From positions 1-64,000 of the forward strand of contig NZ_SWCM01000010.1 in the NCBI RefSeq assembly GCF_005116645.1: a stretch of DNA of 64,000 bases. The letters run 5' to 3'. The translations under genes and the position numbers were made by a program. Position 1 is the first letter of the stretch; each line of letters starts with the position of its first letter. Source of the DNA: Desulfopila sp. IMCC35006. GTDB lineage: Bacteria; Desulfobacterota; Desulfobulbia; Desulfobulbales; Desulfocapsaceae. Positions 1 through 9,339 of this stretch are shown here, piece by piece. The notes below the pieces were generated by a model. The model was not told the origin of the DNA. It made no database searches and worked only from the letters and a program-made list of their open reading frames with translations.

Positions 1-667
1 CGCGCAGGATATCATCGATCACCGCATCCGCAGGCGCAGTTATTTTTACGCCAACCGTTCCGTCAATCTCGGAATGTGCGATCGTGCCGTCATTATTGGT
101 ATCTTCGGAAATAAGTACAGTAGGTGCGGAAGTAGGAGTTGTATCGCCCATGATGGCGGAATCACTTGCCGGCTCGGAGATATTACCGGCCTTATCCACC
201 AGATCGCCAACAAACTGTTCGTACTCTTGTGTGTTTCTGTTGTTGTCGGGATCAAGTAAGTATGTTCCAACATCACCTTTGGTTGTATCGCCTTCATGGT
301 ACCCACTTCTGAAATCATAAGAATCAATCAGCCCACCTGCGGCAGGGTCATCCAGCAGGTCGTCAATGTCGGTATTGTTTTCAACAGCTTGAACAATTGC
401 TGCCTGCAGCTCAGCTACTTCCTGAATAACTGCATCAGTTGGGGCAATGGTGCCATTTACTGATTCATCAAGCAGGATCTGGTCGCTTTCTGCCAACGTA
501 ATAATTTGTCCATCTTCTTGGATGATTGAGACACTGGCCCCAGTCGATGTTGCAATAATTTCATTATCGTAGACAATATCGCCGACATGGAGTTCTCGAA
601 CCTGACCCTCTTGAGTACGTGCAGTTACAAGACCAGTTATTGCTTGGATTTTCCCGGATTGAGCCAT
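1..667 (-). CDS. LapA-like surface adhesin, N-terminal part (runs off the window)
   Basis: This is the first 222 codons of a protein that continues past the left edge. It starts MAQSGKIQAITGLV and has the compact N-terminal retention-module fold of LapA-type giant adhesins. It then reaches DDPAAGG: residues 108-111 read PAAG, matching in position and form the TAAG site at which LapG cuts Pseudomonas LapA. From about residue 120 it becomes Asp/Thr-rich (DTTPTSAP, EDTNNDGT), as expected at the start of bacterial Ig-like or Ca-binding repeats. The family is exported by type I secretion, held in the outer membrane by the N-terminus and released by LapG. The LapD and LapG genes lie immediately upstream on the same strand, which strongly supports the call. 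The secretion genes are not in this window. The open frame to the left edge is my own translation of the minus strand. Confidence 0.85.
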   Translation of the reverse strand, partial: MAQSGKIQAITGLVTARTQEGQVRELHVGDIVYDNEIIATSTGASVSIIQEDGQIITLAESDQILLDESVNGTIAPTDAVIQEVAELQAAIVQAVENNTDIDDLLDDPAAGGLIDSYDFRSGYHEGDTTKGDVGTYLLDPDNNRNTQEYEQFVGDLVDKAGNISEPASDSAIMGDTTPTSAPTVLISEDTNNDGTIAHSEIDGTVGVKITAPADAVIDDILR

Positions 668-819
668 GATATATCCTTGAATTTATACCTTATTATATTG
701 CAACCTGCGTACTGTCAGTATTGCTCTCTGCTAGAAGATCTTCGAGATAAAAACATACGTAAAAATCGGTCTTTTCATCACTTCTAAAGACCATTCTATA
801 ATTAATTTTATAATAAATG

Positions 820-839
820 AATTGTACTAAGGTACAATT
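820..839. promoter_or_regulatory. Perfect 8-bp-arm inverted repeat between lapD and the lapA-like gene
   Basis: Arms AATTGTAC and GTACAATT flank a 4-base loop in an AT-rich gap of about 210 bp. It lies about 40 bp before the lapD stop and about 155 bp upstream of the adhesin start. It could be an operator for the adhesin gene or a weak hairpin at the end of the lapD transcript; it has no strong T-tract. The function is inferred only. Confidence 0.4.
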
Positions 840-876
840 TTAACCTGAAAGAGGGAAAGAAGGTTGGTTGGTCAGT

Positions 877-2832
877 TTATATCTGCTTCGGTAGACCAAA
901 TATATAGCCTTGCAGTGCATCAACGTTCAGCTCCAAAAGCATGTCGATTTGCTCATCTCTCTCAACGCCCTCGGCAATTACCCGAATGCCGAGACTGTGA
1001 GCGACTCCACAGAGCGCTCCGATAAAAAACTCACTGTCACCCTGATCATGCTCCAACTCTCTGGTAAAGGCCCGGTCTATCTTCACATATTCCGGTCGGA
1101 GAGATTTTAGATAGCCAAAATTGGCGAAACTCTGACCAAAGTGGTCAAGTCCAATGGCATGTCCCAGGCTCTGGACTTTACCTGAGAATGCTTTCACTTC
1201 ATTGAGATACTGAACAGCACCAAACTCTGGAAATTCGAAAATGATATGCGGTAAATTCTGAGGAAATTTCCGTAACTCAGTAAGTATCCACTCGACAAAA
1301 ACAGGGTCTTTGAGTGATGAAGGAGAAACATTTACCGCCACAGTCTTTAAATTTGTCATCGTCTGTTTTTGCTCAAAGACTTTGTCGAGCACCACCTTAT
1401 CAAGTTTTGCAATCAGCTGTAATCGCTCAGCCAGTGGCACGAAAATATCGGCATTGACAATTTCTCCTGGTTCCAGGGCGATACGTGAAAGTAATTCCTG
1501 ATGCAGTACCAGTGTACGGTCTTCACTGTTCATGACAGGCTGACTAAAGATGATGATGTCGCCTTTTTCTAATACTCTTTCGAGGGTGTCCTTCCACCAT
1601 GTCTTGCCTTTTACGATACTATCTTCTCCAGAAGGAAGGATGTTGACAGTCCATTTGTTCGGCCCTTTCTGGCGGGCTGCCTGGAGTGCATTGTCGGCCT
1701 CAGAGAGGAGTTTGGGCAGCGTTGGGACATGCTTATAGATGACCCCACCAATATGCGCAAGGTTATCTGAGTGGCTTATATTTTCCACCGCTAAGCGGGT
1801 CACTTTCTGACTGAGGTTTTCGGCAATATTATAGGCTTCGGCAGAGCTTATATCTGAGATAAATATTGCAAAATCGCCTCCCGTTAGCCTGGCCAGAGTA
1901 ACATCTCCGAAACGGTTTGTTTCCTGCTTGAGAATATCGGCGATTTTTTTCAGGAGGGCATCGCCTGCAGCAAACCCTCCGAGTTCATTGACTTTCTGCA
2001 GGTTGTCAACCTGAAGCATTAAAAGCGCTCCGTGTACTGCCCCTTTTACCGCTTCCAGGCGTGTTTCAACCTGAACTGTCATATGTCGTCGATTTCCGAG
2101 CCCGGTTAATTGATCACTGTAGGCCTTGCGGCGCAGACGTTCAGCCGTTTTTGCCTGTCTCGAGAACATATCCCGTACCTGCGTTGTCATTCGATTCATT
2201 GAATCAACAACCTGGCGTAGTTCCCGGGTTTTAGGCAATGTATCCTGTATCTGATACTCCTTGCGGCAGATGGCTTCTGCCTGGAGTTCAACACGTTTGA
2301 GCGGTTTGAGCAACAGACGTAGACCAAGACCGCCTAGAATAAGAACGGTTGAGCCGGCCAATATGAAAGAGATACTTGTTTGTAACATCGTCTCCCACAT
2401 AGAGAGGTAGGCATACCCAGGATGACTCTCCACATACAATTTTCCCGCCTGATTCCATCCGGCCATTACCAGAGATTCGGCGCTTGGGGATTTTATCGAG
2501 ACAAGATTGACAAACCAATCAGGTACGCCTGCGATTTCGATATTCAGGACTCGTTCGGTAATTATTTTACCCTGCATGTCGCGCAACCTGATGACGTTGT
2601 AATACCCTCTGTCAAAGAGGGCATTGATCATGGTATCTACTGTTGCGATATCATTTTTCGCCATGAATGGGGACAGTGACAGTCCAAGTGAAGTCGCCGT
2701 ATCCTGGGCGTGGGATTCTAATTGGGTGGTCAGAAATGAGCGGGTACTCTGTAATTTTTCAATCCAGATACCGGCAAAAAGCATCACAAAAAGAATCAGG
2801 GTAAATATGAGTAGCTGTCTGAAGAGTGTCAT
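877..2832 (-). CDS. lapD: LapD-like c-di-GMP receptor (degenerate GGDEF-EAL inner-membrane protein)
   Basis: 651 aa. A first membrane helix lies at about residues 7-24, a periplasmic LapD/MoxY-type domain at 25-150, a second helix at about 150-175, then HAMP, GGDEF and EAL domains. The GGDEF core reads GGDFA, the EAL position reads ELL, and the DDFG motif of active phosphodiesterases reads LDHFGQS. Both enzymatic sites therefore look dead, as in Pseudomonas LapD, where the EAL domain binds c-di-GMP and the periplasmic output domain sequesters the LapG protease. Conserved EAL-fold segments such as YVKIDRAFTREL remain. It sits 18 bp downstream of lapG and is followed by the adhesin gene on the same strand, giving the order lapG-lapD-adhesin. 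Inferred role: at high c-di-GMP it holds LapG back and keeps the adhesin on the cell surface. Confidence 0.9.
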   Translation of the reverse strand: MTLFRQLLIFTLILFVMLFAGIWIEKLQSTRSFLTTQLESHAQDTATSLGLSLSPFMAKNDIATVDTMINALFDRGYYNVIRLRDMQGKIITERVLNIEIAGVPDWFVNLVSIKSPSAESLVMAGWNQAGKLYVESHPGYAYLSMWETMLQTSISFILAGSTVLILGGLGLRLLLKPLKRVELQAEAICRKEYQIQDTLPKTRELRQVVDSMNRMTTQVRDMFSRQAKTAERLRRKAYSDQLTGLGNRRHMTVQVETRLEAVKGAVHGALLMLQVDNLQKVNELGGFAAGDALLKKIADILKQETNRFGDVTLARLTGGDFAIFISDISSAEAYNIAENLSQKVTRLAVENISHSDNLAHIGGVIYKHVPTLPKLLSEADNALQAARQKGPNKWTVNILPSGEDSIVKGKTWWKDTLERVLEKGDIIIFSQPVMNSEDRTLVLHQELLSRIALEPGEIVNADIFVPLAERLQLIAKLDKVVLDKVFEQKQTMTNLKTVAVNVSPSSLKDPVFVEWILTELRKFPQNLPHIIFEFPEFGAVQYLNEVKAFSGKVQSLGHAIGLDHFGQSFANFGYLKSLRPEYVKIDRAFTRELEHDQGDSEFFIGALCGVAHSLGIRVIAEGVERDEQIDMLLELNVDALQGYIFGLPKQI

Positions 2833-2850
2833 AGGGAAATATCCTTCGAA

Positions 2851-3552
2851 TCAGTTCATTCCATCCGGCATTCTGGCAAGAAGATCCTGCCATCGTTTGA
2901 GTCGGTCGCTGCTGCCTACCTTTTGTCCCTTGCCACGAGATTTGGCAAGCCAGAGCCCTGAACCGTTAAAACTGTAAACGGGTATGAGATCTTTTCTGTT
3001 TGTTGCTGGTTGGATGTCAGCGACAAGATTATCAAGGACCAATGGCACAGCACCGGGTGTAGCATAATAGGTGACGACCATATGCGCCTGGTTTAATTGT
3101 AAGGCCTTGACGTAGGTCATGTTTAGCTTGCTCTCTGCGACTCCCAGAGCCTTGAGAGTAAAGTATTTGGCCAGGGAAAAATCTTCACAGTCTCCCCCGC
3201 CTGTGGATAAAAATTCAACAGGTGTAGCCCAGTAATCAACTTTTCCCCAGTGGATAGTATCAGCAATGAATTGTACCTGGTTAAAGAACTGATTTACTTT
3301 GTTAAGTTTTTCTATGTCGGAAGTACTGGAATCATCGCGGATAAGAGCTTGCCATGACAACAAGCGACGCTTTGCAAATTCCCCGTATTGTGATTCTACT
3401 GATTTGAGAAGTTCATCCGGCAGGGTGAATAAATTTCTGCCCTCGCCTATGCCAAAGAGACAGACAGACAGAGAAAAGAACAGCGCAAGTCTTCTAAATG
3501 AAGAAAGGGTAGTACCAAAAAAAATAGACCGAATTACGCTGGCAGGCAACAT
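2851..3552 (-). CDS. lapG: LapG-like periplasmic cysteine protease
   Basis: 233 aa, a DUF920/peptidase C93 transglutaminase-like protein. A hydrophobic N-terminal segment (about residues 20-35) ending near GIGEGRN suggests export to the periplasm. The catalytic triad is visible: Cys122 in GGGDCEDF, His157 in LNQAHMVV and Asp174 in LVLDNL. Asp121 and Glu123 beside the Cys match the calcium-binding acidic residues known for the family. The substrate would be the adhesin encoded just downstream, cut at its PAAG site, with LapD as the c-di-GMP-controlled inhibitor. It is the first gene of the minus-strand Lap unit. The stretch upstream is shared with a divergent operon. Confidence 0.92.
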   Translation of the reverse strand: MLPASVIRSIFFGTTLSSFRRLALFFSLSVCLFGIGEGRNLFTLPDELLKSVESQYGEFAKRRLLSWQALIRDDSSTSDIEKLNKVNQFFNQVQFIADTIHWGKVDYWATPVEFLSTGGGDCEDFSLAKYFTLKALGVAESKLNMTYVKALQLNQAHMVVTYYATPGAVPLVLDNLVADIQPATNRKDLIPVYSFNGSGLWLAKSRGKGQKVGSSDRLKRWQDLLARMPDGMN

Positions 3553-3868
3553 GAATGCTCTTTTTAACTATATAACAGAGGCCAGCGACGCTGCGCATGC
3601 ATAACCGGGCCCAACAAATCAGCAAGGCACTGATATTCTCCAACAACTCTTTCATTCCACATGGTCCTTAGCCGGATGAGGAGAATAATTGTCCAGATTT
3701 TCTTGGACCATGAGTTGTTCAGTAGATTATATATGGCATGGTGATTATTTACTAATCTCAAGGTAAAAAAAGTTTTTTAAATCTGCCAAACGATTCAGCA
3801 CGGTTCAGTCCTGTTATCGCAGGAGAGTTGCTGGTGACTGTATTTTGTAATATTTTAAGGAGGTTACG
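3553..3868. other. Divergent intergenic region between lapG and the norspermidine operon
   Basis: 316 bp without a credible gene. It should hold the promoters of the minus-strand Lap unit and of the plus-strand carboxynorspermidine operon. A good ribosome-binding site, AAGGAGG, lies just before the ATG at 3869. I saw no clear operator or hairpin. Confidence 0.5.
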
Positions 3869-5059
3869 ATGTCGAAGGTGTTAATTGTCGGCGCGGGCGG
3901 AGTTGCCGGCGTTACAGCACATAAATGTGCTTTTCTTGCGGACAGTTTTTCTGAAATAGTGATCGCCAGTAGAACCCTCGCGAAATGCAAGGCGATCGCC
4001 GCAAGCATCAAAGAGCGGACCGGCAGATCAATCGAGGTCCGGCAACTCGATGCAGATAATGTACCTGAGACGGTTTCCCTGCTGCAGGAAGTGCAGCCCG
4101 ATCTGCTGATTAATCTGGCCCTGCCGTATCAGGATCTGGCGTTGATGGATGCCTGTCTGGCAACCGGTACAGACTATCTGGATACGGCCAACTACGAGCC
4201 GCCTGATGAGGCTAAGTTTGAGTATAAGTGGCAGTGGGCGTACCGGGACCGCTTTGCAAAGGCCGGACTCATGGCGCTTCTCGGATCCGGGTTTGATCCG
4301 GGGGTGACCAATGTCTTCTGCGCCTGGGCGCAGAAGCACCATTTTGATGAGATCCACGAACTGGATATCATCGACTGTAATGCCGGGGACCACGGCCAGC
4401 ATTTCGCCACCAATTTCAACCCGGAAATAAATATTCGCGAGATCACCCAGCGTGGCCGCTACTGGGAACATGGGGAGTGGGTGGAGACCGATCCGCTCTC
4501 CTGGTCGATGAACTATACTTTCCCGGAAGGGATCGGGCCAAAAAAATGTTATCTGATGTACCATGAAGAACTGGAATCCCTGGTCATACACCTGCGGGGA
4601 CTGAAACGGGCCCGGTTCTGGATGACCTTTGGCGAGCAGTATCTCACCCATCTGCGGGTCCTGGAAAATGTCGGGATGACCCGGATTGATCCGGTTGATT
4701 TTGGCGGACAGCAGATTGTTCCCATCCAGTTTCTGAAAAAGGTTTTGCCGGAACCGTCATCGCTCGGGCCACTCACCAAAGGGAAAACCTGTATCGGCTG
4801 TGTGCTGAAAGGCATAAAAGACGGCAAGGTGAAAAAGCTCTACATTTATAATATCTGCAGCCACGAAGAGGCATACCGGGAAGTCGGCTCCCAGGCGATC
4901 AGCTATACAACGGGGGTGCCGGCGATGATCGGTGCCAAACTGATGCTGGAAAAAACCTGGCACCAACCTGGAGTCTGGCATATGGAACAGCTTGATCCCG
5001 ATCCGTTTATGGATGCACTCAACCGTTACGGTCTGCCCTGGACCGCGATTGAACTGTGA
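3869..5059 (+). CDS. Carboxynorspermidine synthase (saccharopine dehydrogenase family)
   Basis: 396 aa. The N-terminus MSKVLIVGAGGVAGVTAHK has a Rossmann GxGGxG nucleotide-binding loop. The body matches carboxy(nor)spermidine dehydrogenases, with the segments DYLDTANYEPPDEAKFEYKW and GSGFDPGVTNVF. The family reductively condenses L-aspartate semialdehyde with a diamine (1,3-diaminopropane or putrescine), using NADPH, to form carboxynorspermidine or carboxyspermidine. The stop overlaps the start of nspC by one base, so the two genes are translationally coupled and make one pathway. Alternative: another saccharopine-dehydrogenase-like enzyme, but the partner gene makes the pathway call firm. 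It is cytoplasmic. The substrate preference cannot be read from sequence. Confidence 0.92.
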   Translation: MSKVLIVGAGGVAGVTAHKCAFLADSFSEIVIASRTLAKCKAIAASIKERTGRSIEVRQLDADNVPETVSLLQEVQPDLLINLALPYQDLALMDACLATGTDYLDTANYEPPDEAKFEYKWQWAYRDRFAKAGLMALLGSGFDPGVTNVFCAWAQKHHFDEIHELDIIDCNAGDHGQHFATNFNPEINIREITQRGRYWEHGEWVETDPLSWSMNYTFPEGIGPKKCYLMYHEELESLVIHLRGLKRARFWMTFGEQYLTHLRVLENVGMTRIDPVDFGGQQIVPIQFLKKVLPEPSSLGPLTKGKTCIGCVLKGIKDGKVKKLYIYNICSHEEAYREVGSQAISYTTGVPAMIGAKLMLEKTWHQPGVWHMEQLDPDPFMDALNRYGLPWTAIEL

Positions 5060-6228
5060 TGGACGGCTATTCCCAGTACCGTTTTGATCCAACTCGGCTG
5101 AGGACCCCCTGCTATGTGGTCGATGTCGGCCTGCTGCGCGGCAATTTGCAGATTCTGGCCGATGTCAAGGCGCAAACGGGCTGCAAGATTCTACTGGCCC
5201 TGAAATGCTTTGCCATGCACCGCCTGTTTCCGCTTCTTGCAGAAACGCTGGACGGGGTCTGCGCCAGCTCTCCCCATGAGGCCCGGCTCGGGTTTGAGGA
5301 ATTCGGCAAAGAAGTGCATACCTTTGGGGCAGCCTATTCTCAGGCGGATATGGAAGATATCTGCCGCACTTCCGATCATATTCTGTTCAATTCCTGTGCG
5401 CAGCTTGAAAGGTTTGTGCCGATGATCATGGCACACGCAGCCGGATCGGGTAAAAAAATTGAACTTGGTATCCGCATCAACCCAGAACACAGCGAGGGGG
5501 CGGTGGCAATGTATGATCCCTGTGCTCCGGGCTCACGTCTGGGCATCAGGCGGGAACAGCTCCAGGAGGAACTTCTGGCTCAAGTGCGCGGCCTGCACTG
5601 GCATAACCTGTGCGAACAGGATGCGGATTGCCTCGAACGGACCGTGCGCGCAGTGGAGGAGCGGTTTGGCGATCTGATACCCCGGATGCGCTATGTTAAT
5701 TTCGGCGGAGGGCATCATATCACCAGGCCCGGTTATGACCTTGCCCGGCTGGTTCGGGTCATCAATTCTTTTAAAGAAAGATGGGGCGTGCAGGTTTATC
5801 TGGAACCGGGGGAGGCGGTAGCACTCAACTGCGGTTATCTGGTGAGCACGGTTCTCGATCTGACCAAGGCGGATATGGCCATTGCCATCATGGACAGCTC
5901 GGTGCCGGCCCATATGCCGGATGTCCTGGAAATGCCCTATCGTCCGCATATCATTGATTCCGGCGGGGAAGGTGAAAAAAAATATTCCTACCGGATCGGC
6001 GGACTTTCCTGCCTGGCCGGGGACGTGGCGGGAAGCTATTCTTTTGATCGACCTCTGGCGGTGGGAGACCGCCTGGTTTTCAGTGATATGGCCATTTATA
6101 CCATGGTCAAGAATAACACGTTCAACGGGGTGGGCTTGCCATCCATTTATCTCTACGAGCCGGAGGAGGACCGCTACGAGTGTGTCCGATCCTTTGGCTA
6201 TGAAGATTTCAAGAACCGGTTGTCCTAG
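5059..6228 (+). CDS. nspC: Carboxynorspermidine decarboxylase
   Basis: 389 aa from the ATG at 5059, which overlaps the upstream TGA. It is a PLP-dependent, alanine-racemase-fold decarboxylase. The N-terminal PCYVVDVGLLRGNL and LLALKCFAMH segment carries the PLP lysine, and the protein also has NFGGGHHITRPGYD, the YLEPGEAV loop and a C-terminal active-site region VFSDMAIYTMVKNNTFNGVG. It removes CO2 from carboxynorspermidine or carboxyspermidine to give norspermidine or spermidine. Length and motif order match NspC. It is coupled to the dehydrogenase upstream and followed after 2 bp by a SpoIIE-type phosphatase gene, so transcription probably continues. Polyamines of this pathway affect biofilms in Vibrio, and here the operon is divergent from a Lap adhesin module. 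That functional link is only inferred. Confidence 0.93.
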   Translation: MDGYSQYRFDPTRLRTPCYVVDVGLLRGNLQILADVKAQTGCKILLALKCFAMHRLFPLLAETLDGVCASSPHEARLGFEEFGKEVHTFGAAYSQADMEDICRTSDHILFNSCAQLERFVPMIMAHAAGSGKKIELGIRINPEHSEGAVAMYDPCAPGSRLGIRREQLQEELLAQVRGLHWHNLCEQDADCLERTVRAVEERFGDLIPRMRYVNFGGGHHITRPGYDLARLVRVINSFKERWGVQVYLEPGEAVALNCGYLVSTVLDLTKADMAIAIMDSSVPAHMPDVLEMPYRPHIIDSGGEGEKKYSYRIGGLSCLAGDVAGSYSFDRPLAVGDRLVFSDMAIYTMVKNNTFNGVGLPSIYLYEPEEDRYECVRSFGYEDFKNRLS

Positions 6229-6230
6229 AT

Positions 6231-8060
6231 ATGATGCTATTTCAACCCAGAAGTCTGCAGCAGAGGACCTTACTCTATATTCTGACCCCGACCCTCCTGC
6301 TGTTGATGACGCTTTCGGTCGGTGGATTTTTATTTGTCCGGAATATCCTCCTGAACCAGTGGGGAGAGACTGCCGTGGCAAAATTGCAGCGAACGGCTCA
6401 TTTCATCGATATGGAACTCAGAAGGCCGAAGGATCTTCTTTTCTTACTGCAGAGTGTTGAAGCGGGGGATGTCAATCGAACAATATTTAATCATATCATC
6501 GGGCAAATAAAGGAACTCAAGGGAGTCGTCGGGGTAAAGGTCGACTGGCCGACCAACGATATCGTGAAAAAAAATATATCCCCTATGAGAACACAATCGG
6601 CAATGGGGATGATGCACGGATATCGCCTGGAGCGCTTTGAAATTGGTACGCCCAGATATAACAGCCAATCGCACAACCGAACCGTGTCGCTGATTTCCGC
6701 GATTAATGACAAAGATGACTTGGTTGTCGGGCGGGTGGAGGTAATTATTTCCTTTGATCAATTAATTGACCAGATTGTCAATGCGTCCTGGTGGAAAAGC
6801 AATAAGGCGTATTTACTCGACAGCGAAGGGAATGTGCTGACCAGCACTGCGACCCGGTTGGAACTCGAAGATTATTACCCCATGCGTATTTTCGGTACGG
6901 TCAACGAACTCGAAAAAAAAACCCTGGCGGCGATTCGGCTGAATAACTCCGGTACAGTTTTCGGCCCGGGATCTCCGCCTGAAGAGATCAGCGGCTTCTA
7001 TCATCTGACTGAAGCTCCATGGACAATAGTGATCATGGCCCCTGGTGCAAAAGTACTCCAGCCTGTCATCCGGTTTAAAATTGTTTATTTCCTTACAGTG
7101 ACCGTCGGAATTCTGCTTATTTTGATATTTATCCGGCAGACGACAAATCGTTTAACAATCCGCATACAAAAAATTTCTGCCGCAGCCGATGATCTGGCCA
7201 GGGGCAAATTTGGTCCCCCTCTGACGATGACCGGCAAGGATGAAGTCGGAGAGTTGACCCGCAGTTTTAACAAAATGACGAGTCAGCTCAAACAGCGCCT
7301 GACCATGAAAGCTGCCATAAATGTGGCCAGAGAAGTGCAGCAGAATCTTTTGCCCAGCGAGGGATTTTCGGCAGATGGTATTGTCGCAGGAGGCGTAAGT
7401 CTGTATTGTGATGAAACGGGAGGGGACTATTTCGATATAATGACCTTTCCCGGTAACGACCAAAAAGTCGGGGTGGCTGTGGGAGATGTGGTTGGCCACG
7501 GGATTGGTGCAGCTTTGCTGATGACCACGGTGCGCGCGCTTCTTCGTTGCCGGGTTTTTCAGCCGGGCCGCCTCAACGAAAAAATAAATGATGTCAATAG
7601 GCTTTTGTGCAGGGATACAAGCATATCCGGGAATTTTGTCACTCTGTTTTATCTGGAAATTGATCGAATGGAAAACACCATGCGCTGGGTCCGGGGAGGT
7701 CATGATCCGGCCATCGTTTATTTCCCAGGCAGTCGACAATTTTCTGAGCTCAAAGGAAATGGATTAGCTTTGGGGGTTGATGCCGATTACCGTTTTGCAT
7801 GCAACGAACTGTCGGTTCCAGAAGAAGAGCAACTCATCCTTATCGGCAGTGATGGCGCCTGGGATGTTGAAAATGAAACCGGGGAGCAATTCGGTAAAGA
7901 TCGTATCGGCCGGCTGCTTGCTGCCAACAGTGACTTGCCGCCGGATGCGATACTCAGCAAAATCACTGAACAAATTAATGCATTCAGAGGGGAAACACCG
8001 CAAAACGATGATATAACCCTGGTTGTAATCAAGACAGATACATCTTCATTTTCCCGTTAG
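6231..8060 (+). CDS. Membrane-bound PP2C/SpoIIE-type serine phosphatase with sensor domain
   Basis: 609 aa. A transmembrane helix lies near residues 15-37, a large extracytoplasmic sensor region at about 38-280, a second helix at about 285-305 and a HAMP domain with DEVGELTRSFNKMTSQL. The C-terminal SpoIIE/RsbU phosphatase domain (about 360-600) has AREVQQNLLP, the metal-binding GGDYFD and GDVVGHGIGAALLM, RGGHDPA and the final NDDITLVVI. Such enzymes usually dephosphorylate an anti-sigma-factor antagonist. No antagonist or anti-sigma gene is adjacent. The gene begins 2 bp after nspC, so it is probably in the polyamine operon, which makes a signal-controlled output plausible. The target is unknown. 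Confidence 0.85.
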   Translation: MMLFQPRSLQQRTLLYILTPTLLLLMTLSVGGFLFVRNILLNQWGETAVAKLQRTAHFIDMELRRPKDLLFLLQSVEAGDVNRTIFNHIIGQIKELKGVVGVKVDWPTNDIVKKNISPMRTQSAMGMMHGYRLERFEIGTPRYNSQSHNRTVSLISAINDKDDLVVGRVEVIISFDQLIDQIVNASWWKSNKAYLLDSEGNVLTSTATRLELEDYYPMRIFGTVNELEKKTLAAIRLNNSGTVFGPGSPPEEISGFYHLTEAPWTIVIMAPGAKVLQPVIRFKIVYFLTVTVGILLILIFIRQTTNRLTIRIQKISAAADDLARGKFGPPLTMTGKDEVGELTRSFNKMTSQLKQRLTMKAAINVAREVQQNLLPSEGFSADGIVAGGVSLYCDETGGDYFDIMTFPGNDQKVGVAVGDVVGHGIGAALLMTTVRALLRCRVFQPGRLNEKINDVNRLLCRDTSISGNFVTLFYLEIDRMENTMRWVRGGHDPAIVYFPGSRQFSELKGNGLALGVDADYRFACNELSVPEEEQLILIGSDGAWDVENETGEQFGKDRIGRLLAANSDLPPDAILSKITEQINAFRGETPQNDDITLVVIKTDTSSFSR

Positions 8061-8137
8061 AAAAGGACCTCGATGCCCAGATTGACCAAATGTCCGCCAT
8101 CAGAAGACCTGCGTGTTTTCGATAAGCCTGCCCCGAA

Positions 8138-9313
8138 ATGACATCTCCTCTTGTCCGGCAGATAGTTGCGGTAACCTTTTTCAGGCTCTTACTGAATACG
8201 GGCAGGCGCTTTATATATCCTTTTGCTCCGGCTCTCAGCAGGGGACTTGATGTACCGCTGGCGGCAATAACCTCGATCATCGCCACCAGCCAGATTACTT
8301 CCCTGCTGGGCCTGTTTACTGGTCCGCTGGCGGATAGGATCGGTTATCGCTTTATGATGCGGACCGGTCTTGCTCTGCTTGCCGGGGGTATGCTGCTGTG
8401 CGGACTTTTGCCGAGTTACTGGCCGGTGTTTATCGGTCTGGTCGTGGCGAGTTTTGGCAAAACTGTATTTGACCCTGCGATCCAGGCTTTTATCGGTCGA
8501 AATGTTCCTTTTACTCATCGGGCCAGGGTGATAGGTGCCGTGGAAACTGCCTGGGCGGGCAGCACTCTGGTCGGCATCCCGGCCCTTGGCCTTATTCTTG
8601 GCCATGTTGGGCTCAGTAACTCATTTTTTATTCTGGCATTTCTCGGAAGTATCGGCTGGATATCTATCGTCCGGGTGATCCCCCCGGACGAGCCAGGTAC
8701 TGGATCAAAACAAGAGCGGGTGCCTCTGCTGAGCTCCCTCAAACAACTTCTGCGGGTCCGTCCGGCCGCAGGCATGCTAGCTTTCGGTTTTTGGATCTCC
8801 ATTGCCAATGACAGTTTATTCGTTATCTATGGCGCATGGTTTGAACAGGAGTTTCACGTCAGTCTCGTCGCGCTTGGATTCAGTACCGTGGCAATCGGCG
8901 CTGCCGAACTGACAGGTGAGTCATTGACCGCGATGTTTGGCGATCGGCTGGGCTTGAAAAGGGCGATTATTTCCGGACTGAGCCTGGCAATTTGTGCGTA
9001 TCTGCTTCTGCCCTTTATCGGTCGGACCTTGCCTCTGGCGATGACGGGCGTGTTCTGTGTCTTTCTGGCGTTCGAATTTACCATGGTCACCAGCTTTTCC
9101 CTCAGTACCGAGTTGATGCCCAGGGCCCGGGCGACGATGATGTCCGGTTTCTACGCCACTTCCGGTATCGGCCGGATGACCGGTGTGCTCATCGGCGGCG
9201 CTCTCTGGCAATTTGGCGGCATCACCGCAGTTGCCTGGACATCGGCCGGTTTTACCGTGCTTGGGCTGCTGTCTCTGGTCTGGGGTCTGCACGGCTGGCG
9301 TCGCCATTCCTGA
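8138..9313 (+). CDS. Major facilitator superfamily transporter
   Basis: 391 aa with about twelve hydrophobic helices. The MFS signature loop is seen as GPLADRIGYRF after the second helix, and a related loop, FGDRLGLKRAI, follows in the second half. The length suits a drug- or metabolite-type MFS exporter. It follows the phosphatase gene after a 78-bp gap on the same strand and may be the last gene of the norspermidine unit. It ends 27 bp from a convergent NtrC-type gene. A role in polyamine export is conceivable from context but not shown by sequence. Confidence 0.82.
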   Translation: MTSPLVRQIVAVTFFRLLLNTGRRFIYPFAPALSRGLDVPLAAITSIIATSQITSLLGLFTGPLADRIGYRFMMRTGLALLAGGMLLCGLLPSYWPVFIGLVVASFGKTVFDPAIQAFIGRNVPFTHRARVIGAVETAWAGSTLVGIPALGLILGHVGLSNSFFILAFLGSIGWISIVRVIPPDEPGTGSKQERVPLLSSLKQLLRVRPAAGMLAFGFWISIANDSLFVIYGAWFEQEFHVSLVALGFSTVAIGAAELTGESLTAMFGDRLGLKRAIISGLSLAICAYLLLPFIGRTLPLAMTGVFCVFLAFEFTMVTSFSLSTELMPRARATMMSGFYATSGIGRMTGVLIGGALWQFGGITAVAWTSAGFTVLGLLSLVWGLHGWRRHS

Positions 9314-9339
9314 AAGTTGCCTCACATATACTGTTGAGG

